Shown: positions 48,280-57,006, counted from the stretch's first letter. The stretch: DNA of 64,000 bases from Microbacterium testaceum (GCF_006539145.1 NZ_BJML01000001.1:62001-126000), one strand, 5' to 3'. Notes: generated by a model not told the origin, from the sequence alone. Made by a program: numbers and translations.

Positions 48280-49149
48280 TCAGTTGTTGCCGCGCAGGAT
48301 CGCGATCATGCGCAGGATCTCGACGTACAGCCACACGACGGTGACCATGATGCCGAAGGCGCCGACCCAGCCGTAGACCCGGGCGGCACCGTTACGGACG
48401 CCGCGCTGGATCTGGTCGAAGTCGAGCACCAGCGAGTACGCGGCCATGATGACCACGAAGACGCCGATGACGAGACCGAGCGGGATACCCGCGATCTTCA
48501 TGCTGTACAGGCCGAAGGCACCGCCCGCGATGGGGACGTTGAACAGCATCAGGCCCAGGTTGAGCAGGGCGAAGACCATGTAGCCGACCATGGCGATCAT
48601 GAAGATCTTGGTGGCGCGGGCCGAGGCGCGGATCTTGCCGCTCGCGAACAGGGCGAGGGTCACGCCGACGACGGACAGGGTGCCCAGCGTCGCCTGCAGG
48701 ACGATGCCCGGGAAGATGAACTCGAAGAAGGCCGAGATGCCACCCACGAACAGACCCTCGAACGCCGCGTAGGCGATGAAGACGGGGACGGAGGGCTTCT
48801 TCTTGAACGTCGCGACCATCGCCAGCACGAAGCCGACCAGGCCACCGACGATCATCGGGGCGGCGCTGGGGTTCGGGTTGGCGACGCTGACGCCGGCCAT
48901 CGACCAGATCCAGCCGACGACGGCGGTGACGACGAGGATGCCGAACAGGGCGAGGGTTTTCATGACGGTGTCTTCGACCGTCATGCGACCGGTCTCGACG
49001 GCGCTCGCCGACGGGGCGGCGTACGCGCCTTCGATCGAGGCGGCGGCGGCGGGATCGACGGCCGGGGGCGGGCTGTAGCGCGTGTTAGCGCCACCGGCTC
49101 GAGGGTCCTGGAACGCCGGGTTGTTGAATGCCGGGTTGTTGAGGGCCAC
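48280..49149 (-). CDS. Bax inhibitor-1/YccA family membrane protein
   Basis: 289 residues. A ~70-residue cytoplasmic N-terminus begins MALNNPAFNNPAF, followed by seven hydrophobic segments from TLALFGILVVTAVVGWIWSM to VWLYVEILRMIAIL. The motif FDQIQRG in the last loop (SLVLDFDQIQRGVRNGA) is characteristic of actinobacterial YccA-like proteins. Possible calcium/proton leak channel; physiological role unproven. GGAGTG precedes the ATG. Confidence 0.92.
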   Translation of the reverse strand: MALNNPAFNNPAFQDPRAGGANTRYSPPPAVDPAAAASIEGAYAAPSASAVETGRMTVEDTVMKTLALFGILVVTAVVGWIWSMAGVSVANPNPSAAPMIVGGLVGFVLAMVATFKKKPSVPVFIAYAAFEGLFVGGISAFFEFIFPGIVLQATLGTLSVVGVTLALFASGKIRASARATKIFMIAMVGYMVFALLNLGLMLFNVPIAGGAFGLYSMKIAGIPLGLVIGVFVVIMAAYSLVLDFDQIQRGVRNGAARVYGWVGAFGIMVTVVWLYVEILRMIAILRGNN

Positions 49150-49279
49150 GGGAACTCACACTCCAAAGATGGTGATCACAGCACCGTGCTGTCAGACAAC
49201 ACTAGCCGAGCAGGGCGGCAGATTCCTTGTGCTGACTGGGATTCTGCTCTGAGCGCACTCGCTGTTCACCCGGTGCCGT

Positions 49280-49285
49280 TAGCGT
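49280..49285 (+). promoter_or_regulatory. -10 element of a leaderless promoter (GDPD gene)
   Basis: TAGCGT, 6 nt before the GTG at 49292. Confidence 0.45.
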
Positions 49286-49291
49286 GTCGAG

Positions 49292-50284
49292 GTGCCCCTC
49301 GTCATCGGTCATCGCGGTGCCCCCGGGTACCTGCCAGAGCACTCGCGCAGTTCGTATCTGCGGGCGATCGCGGAGGGGGTGGATGCCGTCGAGCCCGACG
49401 TCGTCCCCTCGTTGGACGGCGTGCTGGTCGTGCGGCACGAGAACGAGATCTCCGGCACCACGGACGTGTCGACGCGACCGGAGTTCGCCGAGCGGCGCAC
49501 CTCGAAGATCGTCGACGGGGAGCGGCTGACCGGCTGGTTCGTCGAGGACTTCACGTGGGAGGAGCTGCGGACGCTGCAGTGCCGCGAGCGGATCCCCGCG
49601 CTCCGTCCCGACAGTGCGGCCCACGACGACACCGAACCGGTGCTGCGCCTTCGCGACGTCCTCGACCTCGCCCGGCAGAGCGGGGTGGGCGTGGTGCTCG
49701 AGATCAAGCACGCGGCGTCCTTCGCCCGGCTCGGGTTCGACCTGGCCGAGCTCGTCGACGTCGAGCTGCGCGCGGCGGGATGGCGGGATGCCGAGGACGC
49801 CCTCGTCATCGAGTCGTTCGAGCCCCTGGTCCTGGCGCGGCTGCGAGAACGCGGCATCCGGATCCCGCTCGTGCAGCTGATCGAGGCGCAGGGGGCGCCG
49901 TGGGACTTGCGGGAGCGCGACGGGGCCGAGGCCACCTCCTACGCGTCGATGCTGACCGCGGCCGGACTCGATGCCCTCGCGGCGGAGGTGCAGGGGATCA
50001 GCCCCGACAAGCGGGTCGTGCTCGCGCCCGACGAGCGGGGAGCGGCCCGCGGCCCGGCGCCTGTCGTGCGCGAGGCCCAGGAGCGGGGTCTGCGGGTGTT
50101 CGCGTGGACCTGCCGACCCGAAAACGCGTTCCTGCTGCCCGCGTACCGCGGACCCGGTGGCGACGGTGCGATCGGCGACTGGCGACGCGAGTGGGCCGTT
50201 CTGCGCGACGCCGAGCTCGACGGGGTGTTCGTGGATCATCCCGACCTGGGGGTGGAGTTCTTCCGGGCGGTACGGAACTCCTGA
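49292..50284 (+). CDS. Glycerophosphodiester phosphodiesterase family protein
   Basis: 330 residues. Catalytic motifs of the GDPD TIM barrel: IGHRGAPGYLPEHS (His and Arg), EPDVVPSLDGVLVVRHENEIS (metal Glu/Asp and second His), LEIKHAASF (third metal Glu). The C-terminus ends VFVDHPDLGVEFF. No signal peptide, so a cytoplasmic enzyme releasing glycerol-3-phosphate is expected, although some homologues are exported. An ~25-residue insertion around EFAERRTSKIVDGERL is seen in many actinobacterial members. Confidence 0.9.
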   Translation: MPLVIGHRGAPGYLPEHSRSSYLRAIAEGVDAVEPDVVPSLDGVLVVRHENEISGTTDVSTRPEFAERRTSKIVDGERLTGWFVEDFTWEELRTLQCRERIPALRPDSAAHDDTEPVLRLRDVLDLARQSGVGVVLEIKHAASFARLGFDLAELVDVELRAAGWRDAEDALVIESFEPLVLARLRERGIRIPLVQLIEAQGAPWDLRERDGAEATSYASMLTAAGLDALAAEVQGISPDKRVVLAPDERGAARGPAPVVREAQERGLRVFAWTCRPENAFLLPAYRGPGGDGAIGDWRREWAVLRDAELDGVFVDHPDLGVEFFRAVRNS

Positions 50285-50424
50285 GTTTCGGCGTGCGTGG
50301 CGGTTGGGTCGGTCCTCGGGCGGGCGGAGACGCAGCGATTCTCAGGAGTTCGGCCCGCGCAACGCCGCCACCCGGCCCGCGCAACCCCGACGCCCGGCGC
50401 GCGCGCAGCCGACAGGATGGCCGC

Positions 50425-51354
50425 ATGACGATGGACGTGACGGTGGTCGGCGGCGGGATCTCGGGGCTCGCGTGCGCGCGGGCGGTTCAGGATGCCGGTC
50501 GCTCGGTGCGAGTGCTCGATCGCGGGCGCCGGGTGGGCGGACGTCTGTCGAGCCGCGCGATCGACGGTCGATCCGTCGACCTCGGGGCCTCGTACTTCGT
50601 GGTCGGCGAGGCCGAAGGGTTCGCGCACGTCGTCGCCGACTGGGAGGAGCGGGGTCTTGCGCGCCCGTGGACCGACACGTTCCAGGTGATCGACGCCGAC
50701 GGCGGGTGGACGCCGAAGCCCGGACCGATGCGGTGGGCCGCTCCTGCCGGGCTGCGTTCGCTCGCCCTCGACCTGGCCGAGGGTCTCGACGTCTCGTCGG
50801 AGCGCGTCGTCGAGAGCGCGGCGCCTTTCCGGGTCGACGGCGACGATGCGGGCGAGGTCGTCCTGGCGATGCCGGCTCCGCAGGCCGCGCGGCTGACCGG
50901 CGAGGCGCCGGGCGGCGCTCAGCAGTGGGACCCGGTGATCGCCGTCGTCCTGCGGTGGGATCAGCGGCAATGGGATGCCGACCTGCACGGCGCCTTCGCC
51001 GACGGTGACGCCGACGTGTCGTTTGTCGCCGACGACGGCGACCGCCGCGGTGACGATGCTCCCGTGCTCGTCGTCCACACCACGGCCGACCGCGCCAGAC
51101 AGCACCTCGACGACCCCGAGGCGGCCATCGCCCCGGTGCTCGCGGCGACCCGGCGGCTGCTGCGCATCGACGTCGAGCCGGTGTCGACGCGCGTGCATCG
51201 CTGGACCTTCGCCCGGCCCGCCGAGACAACCGGGCAGCCGTTCTTCCGCTCGCCGGGGCTCTCCGCCTGCGGGGACGCGTGGGGCGACAGCGCCGCCGTC
51301 CGCACCGCGTGGACCTCGGGCGACGCGCTGGGGCGGGCGCTCGCGGCATCCTGA
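50425..51354 (+). CDS. FAD/NAD(P)-dependent oxidoreductase (renalase-like)
   Basis: 309 residues, amine-oxidase-type flavoprotein fold. Dinucleotide motif VVGGGISGLACARAVQDAG, then LDRGRRVGGRLSSR and VDLGASYF. The C-terminal FAD contact is SACGDAWGDSAAVRTAWTSG. Resembles bacterial renalase-like proteins; substrate unknown. ATG 50425 has AGGAT upstream; ATG 50431 is an alternative. The long open frame upstream of it is antisense noise over the GDPD gene. Confidence 0.85.
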   Translation: MTMDVTVVGGGISGLACARAVQDAGRSVRVLDRGRRVGGRLSSRAIDGRSVDLGASYFVVGEAEGFAHVVADWEERGLARPWTDTFQVIDADGGWTPKPGPMRWAAPAGLRSLALDLAEGLDVSSERVVESAAPFRVDGDDAGEVVLAMPAPQAARLTGEAPGGAQQWDPVIAVVLRWDQRQWDADLHGAFADGDADVSFVADDGDRRGDDAPVLVVHTTADRARQHLDDPEAAIAPVLAATRRLLRIDVEPVSTRVHRWTFARPAETTGQPFFRSPGLSACGDAWGDSAAVRTAWTSGDALGRALAAS

Positions 51355-51473
51355 AGCGCATCGGGGACACGCGCGGGCAGCGACCGAGCGACAAACCCTG
51401 GTGAACCTCGCCATCGTCGGGGCGTGACGGCCGCTCGACGACGAGAGCCCTCGGCGGTGTCGGAGGCTCCCTC

Positions 51474-51479
51474 TATGGT
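51474..51479 (+). promoter_or_regulatory. -10 element of a leaderless promoter (ABC ATPase)
   Basis: TATGGT, 6 nt before the ATG at 51486. Confidence 0.45.
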
Positions 51480-51485
51480 GAGGCT

Positions 51486-52553
51486 ATGGATGCCGGTATC
51501 GACGTCGCGGGAGTCAAACGGTCCTTCGGGGCGGTGCACGCGGTGCAGCAGGTGACGTTCAGGGCTCTGCCCGGCCGGGTCACCGGACTCGTCGGGCCCA
51601 ACGGTTCGGGCAAGACGACGCTCATGCTCATGCTCGCGTCGCTCCTGAGACCCGACGAGGGCGAGCTGCGCATCGGTGGCATCGACCCCGTGTCCGACCC
51701 CGCCGGCGCGCGTCGTCTTCTGGGGTGGATGCCGGATTCCCTCGGCGCCTGGCCGAGTCTCACCTCGCGCGAGGTGCTGGTGGCGACCGCGCAGCTCTAC
51801 GACCTTTCGCGCGAGGACGCGCGGGCCCGGGCCGAACACCTGCTCGAGCTCGTCGACCTCGGCGCGCTCGCCGCCTCTCCCGCTCGCGTGCTGTCACGCG
51901 GGCAGAAGCAGCGACTGGCGTTGGCTCGTGCTCTGGTGCACGACCCCCGGGTGCTGCTGCTCGACGAGCCCGCCTCGGGCCTCGACCCTCAGGCGCGTAT
52001 CGCATTGCGCGTGCTGCTGCGACGGCTGGCGGGTGAGGGACGCACGATCCTCATCTCGAGTCACGTGCTGTCCGAGCTCGAAGAGGTCGTCGACGACGCC
52101 GTGTTCCTGGTCGACGGGCGGACCGTCGGCACCGATCGCGTCGCCGCGGCGGCGACCCGCGTGCGGGTGTGGCGTGTGCGCGTCGCCGCCGATGCCGCGC
52201 GTTCCGCAGAGGCCGTGCGTCTCGATGTCGCGGCCGCCCTGGGCCGGACGGCCGAGGAGGTGCGGGTCGATCGTCGCGACATCCTCGTGCCGTTCTCCGA
52301 CGAAGCGGGCGCGGTCGTGGGCCTGCGGTCGCTCGTGGGTGCGGGGCTCCCGGTGGCGGAGTTCGCTCCGGCGGTGGGTGATCTCGAACACGCGTTCCTC
52401 GATCTGAAGACCGGACCCGCGCCGAAGAAAACCGACGTCTCCGATGGTTCGACGGCCGACGCCGCGGAAGCGGGAGTGTCCCCGCCGCACGGCTCGTGGG
52501 CACCGCCGGCCGCCGCCGACGCCGACCGTACCGACGACGGGAGCACCTCGTGA
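51486..52553 (+). CDS. ABC transporter ATP-binding protein
   Basis: 355 residues. Walker A GLVGPNGSGKTTLMLML; the signature is LSRGQKQRLALARAL (Arg where Gly is usual); Walker B VLLLDEPASGLDP; switch His in LISSHVLSELEEV. The C-terminal ~150 residues form a regulatory part and an acidic, Ala/Pro-rich tail. GTGA overlap with the permease gene: the two form a two-component exporter of the CcmA/ABC-2 type. Substrate unknown. Confidence 0.9.
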   Translation: MDAGIDVAGVKRSFGAVHAVQQVTFRALPGRVTGLVGPNGSGKTTLMLMLASLLRPDEGELRIGGIDPVSDPAGARRLLGWMPDSLGAWPSLTSREVLVATAQLYDLSREDARARAEHLLELVDLGALAASPARVLSRGQKQRLALARALVHDPRVLLLDEPASGLDPQARIALRVLLRRLAGEGRTILISSHVLSELEEVVDDAVFLVDGRTVGTDRVAAAATRVRVWRVRVAADAARSAEAVRLDVAAALGRTAEEVRVDRRDILVPFSDEAGAVVGLRSLVGAGLPVAEFAPAVGDLEHAFLDLKTGPAPKKTDVSDGSTADAAEAGVSPPHGSWAPPAAADADRTDDGSTS

Positions 52554-53638
52554 ACCTGCATCGCCTGCGCACGATCATCGGCATCGAGCTGCGTCAGCGC
52601 GTGCGCTCCGTCGGCTGGTACGTGCTGCTCGGGATCTTCGCGGTCATCCTCATCGCGCTGCTGAGCCTCTCGTTCGCCGCGTTCTCGCTCACGACGGGCG
52701 GCAGCGAATGGTTCTTCTCGCTCGTCATCATGCTCGTGCTGCTGCTCACGCTGCTGGTCTCGCCGACCCTGAGCGGCAGCGCGGTGAACGGTGATCGTGA
52801 TGCGGCGACCCTCGCTCCCGTCCAGGTCACTCTCGTCACGACGACGGAGATCGTGATCGGCAAATTCCTCGCCGCGTGGATCTCGGGCCTGGCGTTCCTG
52901 GTCGTGGCTCTACCGTTCCTCGTCGTCGCGACGCTCGCCGGAGAGCTCAACCCCGGTGCGATCGTGACGTCGCTCGGCATCCTGATCATCGAGGTCGGCG
53001 TCGTCGCAGCGATCGGGGTGGGGCTGAGCGCGGTGATCGCCCGGCCCATCTTCTCCGTCGCGTCGACGTATCTGCTGGTGGCGGCGTTGACGGTGGGGAC
53101 GCTCATCGCCTTCGGGCTCGGGGGTGCGGCTCTGCGCACCCAGACGACGACGATCAGCCGCGAGGTCGATTGGAACGCCATCCCTGCCGGGTGCGACCCC
53201 GGCGCCCCGGTGCGCTCGACGGATTGCCCGAGTTACGACCAGTTGCCGTGCGTCGAGTCCCGCACCCTCTCGGAGCAGCCGCGTTTCGATCGCGTGTGGT
53301 GGATTCTCGCGGCGAACCCCTTCGTGATCCTCGCCGACGCGACTCCGCCGACGTACGTCGACGGCTACCCGACCGACCTGTTCTCGCAGATCGCCTCCGG
53401 CGTCCGTCTGGCGCAGATCACTCCCGACGCGACCACGTCGTTCGACGGATGTGCTCAATCGCGCGGGTGGAGCGTCGATGCCTATCCGAGCACCGAGCAG
53501 CGAGTCGCGGGCACCGCGCCGAGCTGGTTCGTCGGGCTGTTCGTCCAGTTGCTGCTGGCGGGCGGCCTGCTCGCGTGGGGCGTCGCGCGCACGCGCACGC
53601 CCGCGAAGAGGCTGCCCCCGGGGACGCGCATCGCCTAG
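52550..53638 (+). CDS. ABC-2 type transporter permease
   Basis: 362 residues with about six hydrophobic segments (VGWYVLLGIFAVILIALLSL, FFSLVIMLVLLLTLLVSPTLSG, ISGLAFLVVALPFLVVATLAG, IIEVGVVAAIGVGLSAVIA, LLVAALTVGTLIAFGLGGAAL, WFVGLFVQLLLAGGLLAWGVA). A large loop before the last segment contains four cysteines (CDPG, DCPS, LPCV, GCAQ) that could form disulphides on the outer side. NGDRDAATLAPVQVTLVTTTEIVIGKFLAAW is typical of ABC-2 permeases. GTG start. Confidence 0.88.
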   Translation: MNLHRLRTIIGIELRQRVRSVGWYVLLGIFAVILIALLSLSFAAFSLTTGGSEWFFSLVIMLVLLLTLLVSPTLSGSAVNGDRDAATLAPVQVTLVTTTEIVIGKFLAAWISGLAFLVVALPFLVVATLAGELNPGAIVTSLGILIIEVGVVAAIGVGLSAVIARPIFSVASTYLLVAALTVGTLIAFGLGGAALRTQTTTISREVDWNAIPAGCDPGAPVRSTDCPSYDQLPCVESRTLSEQPRFDRVWWILAANPFVILADATPPTYVDGYPTDLFSQIASGVRLAQITPDATTSFDGCAQSRGWSVDAYPSTEQRVAGTAPSWFVGLFVQLLLAGGLLAWGVARTRTPAKRLPPGTRIA

Positions 53639-53714
53639 CGCGGGCCGTGGGTCGTCGTCGCCCGCCGGGCGTGCCGCCGGTCATGGTTCGCGGTAGCCGT
53701 GTCTGCGCGCATGG

Positions 53715-53752
53715 GGAGGGGCGCCCTCCTGGATCAGGATGGGCGCCCCTCC
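53715..53752. terminator. Terminator between exporter and small acidic gene
   Basis: 12-bp arms GGAGGGGCGCCC/GGGCGCCCCTCC with a 14-nt loop. It is placed between convergent genes. Confidence 0.7.
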
Positions 53753-53767
53753 GGTTCGCTGCGAGGC

Positions 53768-53977
53768 TCAGGCGTGGCCTTCGGCCGCCGGGAACCCGGG
53801 ATCGTCGGCGGGGGCTGCGTCGCCCTCGAGGGTGTCACCGGTGTGGTCGTCGAGGTCCACGTGCTCCTCGGCCTCGGCGGCGTCTTCGCGGACCTCGTCG
53901 GTGACGGCGTCGGTGGGGGCGGCCGAGTCGGCGCGGGCATCGTCGGAGTGGCGGGAGGGGATGTCAGGAGTGCTCAT
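53768..53977 (-). CDS. Small acidic hypothetical protein
   Basis: 69 residues from the ATG at 53977, preceded by GGAGGAGG at a spacing of about 11. Strongly acidic and Asp/Glu/Ala-rich (EVREDAAEAEEHVDLDDHTGD), no membrane segment, probably disordered. I do not recognise it. The longer frame to 54124 overlaps the CobW-like gene and is less likely. It lies 49 nt after the CobW-like gene on the same strand. Confidence 0.5.
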   Translation of the reverse strand: MSTPDIPSRHSDDARADSAAPTDAVTDEVREDAAEAEEHVDLDDHTGDTLEGDAAPADDPGFPAAEGHA

Positions 53978-54026
53978 GCGCTCACGTTCCTCCTCCGGTG
54001 CGGCGCGGGCGACCGGCTTGACACGG

Positions 54027-55022
54027 TCAGTCGGTGGCATCCGGAATCGACGAACCCACCGCAGGCCATGCGGGCAGCGGGTCGTCGAACGCCAGCCACG
54101 CCGAGGGTCCGGCGGCGAGCTCATCGTCGGTGAGGGCGGCGTGGTCGAGCACGTGCGCGAGCTTCGGCGCCGAGAGGTCGAGGCCCGTGAAGACGATCTC
54201 CTGCCCCATGCCCATGCGGCCGTCGTCGGTGCCGAGCGGCTCGATCCACATCGCCGACCCGACGTGCTCCCACCGCGCCAGGATGCCGGGGCGCGACGCC
54301 AGGCGGCAGAAGCCCGCCGAGCGCACCAGGCGTCCGGCGGCGCCCGCGTCCAGCCGGTCGAGCGCCGCTGAGAGACGCGCGGGGTGGAAGGGCCGCAGCT
54401 GCTCGTAGCGGAGCGTCATCACGCGGTTGTCGCGCATGTAGGGGTCGTGTTCGCCGTTGAGGGCGCGCACCCACCCGGCTCGCTCGAGGATCTCGCCCTC
54501 GTACGTCGCCGCCGAGCGCAGATCGCTGACCGGATCGCGCGACAGCCGCACGATCGCCGCCGGGTTCAGGTGCGAGGCCAGCGCCATCTGCACCGCGAGG
54601 GCCGCCGTAGGAACCTGCTCCCAGTTCACCCACACGATTCGCGTCGCGAGCTCCAGCGCGAGCGCGGCTTGTCGTGCCCGTGCGCCGACGTCACCGCGGG
54701 TGTCGCCCGGAGTCGCGGATGCCGACAGGGCGGCGTCGTCGAGGAGGTCGCCGATCATGTGACGGGCGTCGACGACGCACACCGCTTCGATCTCGGATCC
54801 GCCGCGCGCCGCGATCGCGTGGATGAGGTCGACGTCGGTACCGAGATCGACGACGGACGCGGTGTCGTCCGCCCGCGGCCGGGGAAGGGGGAGGGTGTGA
54901 GACACGCGGAGGTCGGCGTAGCGCAGCAGATGGAGGGGCCGCGTCAGGGTGACGGCGGTCCGCTCCGCGTAGGTGCGGCGCTCGGGGGCGCACACGCCCA
55001 TGATGGCGATCGTGCGGGGCAT
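54027..55022 (-). CDS. CobW/COG0523-like protein with degenerate P-loop (zinc homeostasis)
   Basis: 331 residues. The C-terminal CobW_C-type domain is visible ([41 protein letters not shown]... [26 protein letters not shown]... EIVFTGLDL). The N-terminus starts [20 protein letters not shown], where a GxxxxGK(S/T) P-loop would be expected but is absent; VDLGTDVDL and CVVDARHM recall the rest of the G-domain. GTP binding is therefore doubtful. ATG at 55022 with GAGAGGTGG upstream. Divergent from a Cys-free L36 gene across a Zur-like box, so probably zinc-starvation induced. Confidence 0.82.
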   Translation of the reverse strand: MPRTIAIMGVCAPERRTYAERTAVTLTRPLHLLRYADLRVSHTLPLPRPRADDTASVVDLGTDVDLIHAIAARGGSEIEAVCVVDARHMIGDLLDDAALSASATPGDTRGDVGARARQAALALELATRIVWVNWEQVPTAALAVQMALASHLNPAAIVRLSRDPVSDLRSAATYEGEILERAGWVRALNGEHDPYMRDNRVMTLRYEQLRPFHPARLSAALDRLDAGAAGRLVRSAGFCRLASRPGILARWEHVGSAMWIEPLGTDDGRMGMGQEIVFTGLDLSAPKLAHVLDHAALTDDELAAGPSAWLAFDDPLPAWPAVGSSIPDATD

Positions 55023-55072
55023 GGCATCCACCTCTCATTTGTCAGGGGAGTGCACACACTCTAGCTTGTTAT

Positions 55073-55087
55073 TGATAATGCTTATCA
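55073..55087. promoter_or_regulatory. Zur box
   Basis: TGATAATGCTTATCA matches the actinobacterial Zur pattern TGANAATNATTNTCA at all fixed positions but one. It is centred between the divergent CobW-like and L36 genes and can control both. Confidence 0.75.
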
Positions 55088-55101
55088 ACAAGGAGGATGC
55101 C

Positions 55102-55224
55102 ATGAAGGTCCGAGCGTCGATCAAGTCCCTCAAGAAGCAGCCCGGCGCGCAGGTCGTGCGTCGGCGCGGCAAGGTGTTCGTCATCAACAAGCTCAATCCG
55201 AGGTTCAAGGGGCGCCAGGGGTGA
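55102..55224 (+). CDS. rpmJ: 50S ribosomal protein L36, zinc-independent paralogue
   Basis: 40 residues ([20 protein letters not shown]..., ending [11 protein letters not shown]). Zinc-ribbon L36 carries C-C-C-H ligands; none is present here, so it is the C-minus, YkgO-type form that replaces the zinc-binding copy when zinc is scarce. AGGAGG lies 5 nt before the ATG, and the Zur box ends 14 nt before that ATG's leader. A good marker of a Zur-regulated site. Confidence 0.95.
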   Translation: MKVRASIKSLKKQPGAQVVRRRGKVFVINKLNPRFKGRQG

Positions 55225-55315
55225 CGGCCGAGCCTCGGCGATAACGGAAACGAGAACCGTTCCCAAATAGGTGAACACATTGCAATCCGTGCATGTGTGT
55301 GGTGTTCTAACTGAT

Positions 55316-55624
55316 GTGGACACGATCGCGGGGCTCGACGAAGCCGCCGAGCTGTTCAAGGTTCTCGGCAACGAGTCGCGTCTGGCGCTCGTCTGGCTGC
55401 TGAGCCGCGAACCGCTCACGGTCGGCGCGCTCGCGGAGCGCGCCGGACTCTCGCAGCCGCTGGTGTCGCAGCACCTGCGGACCCTGCGGCAGTCGGGGCT
55501 CGTCAGCTCGGAACGCGAGGGCAAAGAGATCCGCTACGCCCTCGCCGACCAGCACGTCGCTCATGTCGTGCTCGATGCGATCGCCCACGTCACCGAACCG
55601 AACGACCAGGGGAACGAACAATGA
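55316..55624 (+). CDS. ArsR/SmtB family zinc-sensing repressor
   Basis: 102 residues. Winged helix with TVGALAERAGLSQPLVSQHLRTLRQSGLVSSEREGKEIRYAL. The last helix reads D-Q-H, ten residues, H-V-T-E: exactly the DxHx10Hx2E/H alpha-5 metal site of zinc sensors such as SmtB and CzrA. GTG at 55316 is preferred; GTG at 55271 would add 15 odd residues and cover a likely operator (ACACAT at 55275-55280, ATGTGT at 55293-55298). ATGA overlap with the His-rich gene makes a two-gene operon. Confidence 0.85.
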   Translation: MDTIAGLDEAAELFKVLGNESRLALVWLLSREPLTVGALAERAGLSQPLVSQHLRTLRQSGLVSSEREGKEIRYALADQHVAHVVLDAIAHVTEPNDQGNEQ

Positions 55625-55917
55625 GCACCGCTGAGACCCACGCCGAGCACACCGTCGACGAGCACGCCCACGGCGACGACTGCGGCCACCAGAAGATCGA
55701 GCACGGCGACCACGTCGACTACGTGCACGGCACCCACCACCACGCCCTTCACGGCGACCACTACGACGAGCACGAGTCGAAGGCCGAGCACGGCGTCGAC
55801 GAGCACCGCCACGGCGATGACTGCGGTCACGAGAAGGTCGAGCACGACGACCACGCCGACTACGTGCACGACGGCCACCGTCACGCGCTGCACGCCGATC
55901 ACTACGACGAGCACTGA
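55621..55917 (+). CDS. Histidine-rich metal-binding protein with two tandem repeats
   Basis: 98 residues, 26 of them His, plus two Cys. It consists of two tandem repeats of about 45 residues: (H)TVDEHAHGDDCGHQKIEHGD... and (H)GVDEHRHGDDCGHEKVEHDD..., each ending HALHxDHYDEH. No signal peptide, so a cytoplasmic zinc (or nickel) buffer or store is inferred. Overlaps the zinc-sensor gene by four bases, which fits de-repression when zinc is high. A hairpin follows. Confidence 0.88.
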   Translation: MSTAETHAEHTVDEHAHGDDCGHQKIEHGDHVDYVHGTHHHALHGDHYDEHESKAEHGVDEHRHGDDCGHEKVEHDDHADYVHDGHRHALHADHYDEH

Positions 55918-55956
55918 GCTCGAGCGGCATCCTGTGTCACGAGCTCAGGATGTCCC

Positions 55957-55990
55957 GAGGCCCGCTTCTCCCTCCGGGGTGGCGGGCCTC
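55957..55990 (+). terminator. Terminator after the His-rich gene
   Basis: 9-bp arms GAGGCCCGC/GCGGGCCTC with a 16-nt loop. An additional inverted repeat, TGAGCTCG/CGAGCTCA, spans the stop region at 55916-55947. Confidence 0.6.
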
Positions 55991-56006
55991 TCGCATTGCG
56001 TCGGGG

Positions 56007-56231
56007 TCAGGCGTGCACGCGGAAGGAGCGCCCCTCGAACGTCACGACATCGCCCACCTGCAGCTGGCGCCCGCGTCGGCGGTCGACCTCGCCGTTGACC
56101 TCGACGTAGCCGTCGATGATCGCCTCTTTCACGTCTCCGCCGGAGTCGAGGATGCCGGCGAACTTCATGAACGGGCCGAGGCGGATGCCCTCACTGCCGA
56201 TGGGCACATCCTGGGGCGCGGGGGAGGTCAT
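56007..56231 (-). CDS. S4-domain RNA-binding protein (YbcJ/RlbA-like)
   Basis: 74 residues forming one S4-like fold: IRLGPFMKFAGILDSGGDVKEAIIDGYVEVNGEVDRRRGRQLQVGDVV. This is the typical VxVNGxxxxRRGRxLxxGD pattern. Probably an RNA-binding accessory protein; target unknown. ATG at 56231; longer frames run into the DUF2071 gene. Confidence 0.9.
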   Translation of the reverse strand: MTSPAPQDVPIGSEGIRLGPFMKFAGILDSGGDVKEAIIDGYVEVNGEVDRRRGRQLQVGDVVTFEGRSFRVHA

Positions 56232-56250
56232 GCTTCCAGTCTCGCAGGAG

Positions 56251-56997
56251 TCACGCGGCCGGCGCGGGTTCGGAAACGCTGCTCCACCGCGTCGGAACGT
56301 CGCGCATGAGGAGGGCGTGGTCGAACTCGGCGGCGCCGGCGGGGAGGGCCTCGAAGAACGTCGAGGAGAGGTCGATGACGGCGAGCGGCTCGACGCGCCA
56401 GGCGTCGGTGTCGAGCCGGAGCCCCTCGAGCATTCCCGAGCGCGTGGGCGACCAACCGACGGCATCCTTCTGGAAGAACGCCGACGAGTCCTCGAGGCTC
56501 TCGAAGAGGCGGCTGTGGAACGGGATGCCGGGACCCCGGCGGCCCGCGACGCGAACGCGCAGGTCGCTCGCGTCGACGCGGACCGCGAGGTCGTCGCGCG
56601 TGGCGTCGAAGGTGACCTCGGCGGGGGAGTGCGTGCCGGGGAAGACGCGGCCGCCGACGAGTCGCACGAGGCGGGAGGAACTGTGGCGCCGCGGGATGTA
56701 GACGCCGGTTCGCGGGCCGTCGGCGGTATCCCACTCGACCGCGATGCGGTGCGCGGCGTTGCGGCTGCGATGCCCGACGGCGGGTGCGAACCACGCGGGG
56801 CGGACGCCGGTGAGGTGGATCAGGCAGACGCCCGCGACGGCGCTGCCGGCGACGAGTTGAGGACGCAGGCTTCGGGGGAGCAGGGACCGGGTGACGTCGG
56901 GGTCGACGCGGTAGTTGACGAGGACGCGATGGGCGATCGTCGCGGCCATCGCGGGCACCGGGGTCGTGCCGCCTTCGGTGCTCGTCTGGGTGGTCAT
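56251..56997 (-). CDS. DUF2071 domain protein
   Basis: 248 residues. Contains VNYRVDPDVTRSLLPRSLRPQLVAGSAVAGVCLIHLTGVRP and GVYIPRRHSSSRLVRLVGGRVFPG, matching the DUF2071 (acetoacetate-decarboxylase-like) fold. Enzymatic role unknown. GAAGGAGG before the ATG at 56997 fixes the start. Divergent from an ArsR-type regulator with a palindromic operator between, so likely its target. Confidence 0.82.
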   Translation of the reverse strand: MTTQTSTEGGTTPVPAMAATIAHRVLVNYRVDPDVTRSLLPRSLRPQLVAGSAVAGVCLIHLTGVRPAWFAPAVGHRSRNAAHRIAVEWDTADGPRTGVYIPRRHSSSRLVRLVGGRVFPGTHSPAEVTFDATRDDLAVRVDASDLRVRVAGRRGPGIPFHSRLFESLEDSSAFFQKDAVGWSPTRSGMLEGLRLDTDAWRVEPLAVIDLSSTFFEALPAGAAEFDHALLMRDVPTRWSSVSEPAPAA

Positions 56998-57006
56998 GGC
57001 GCCTCC

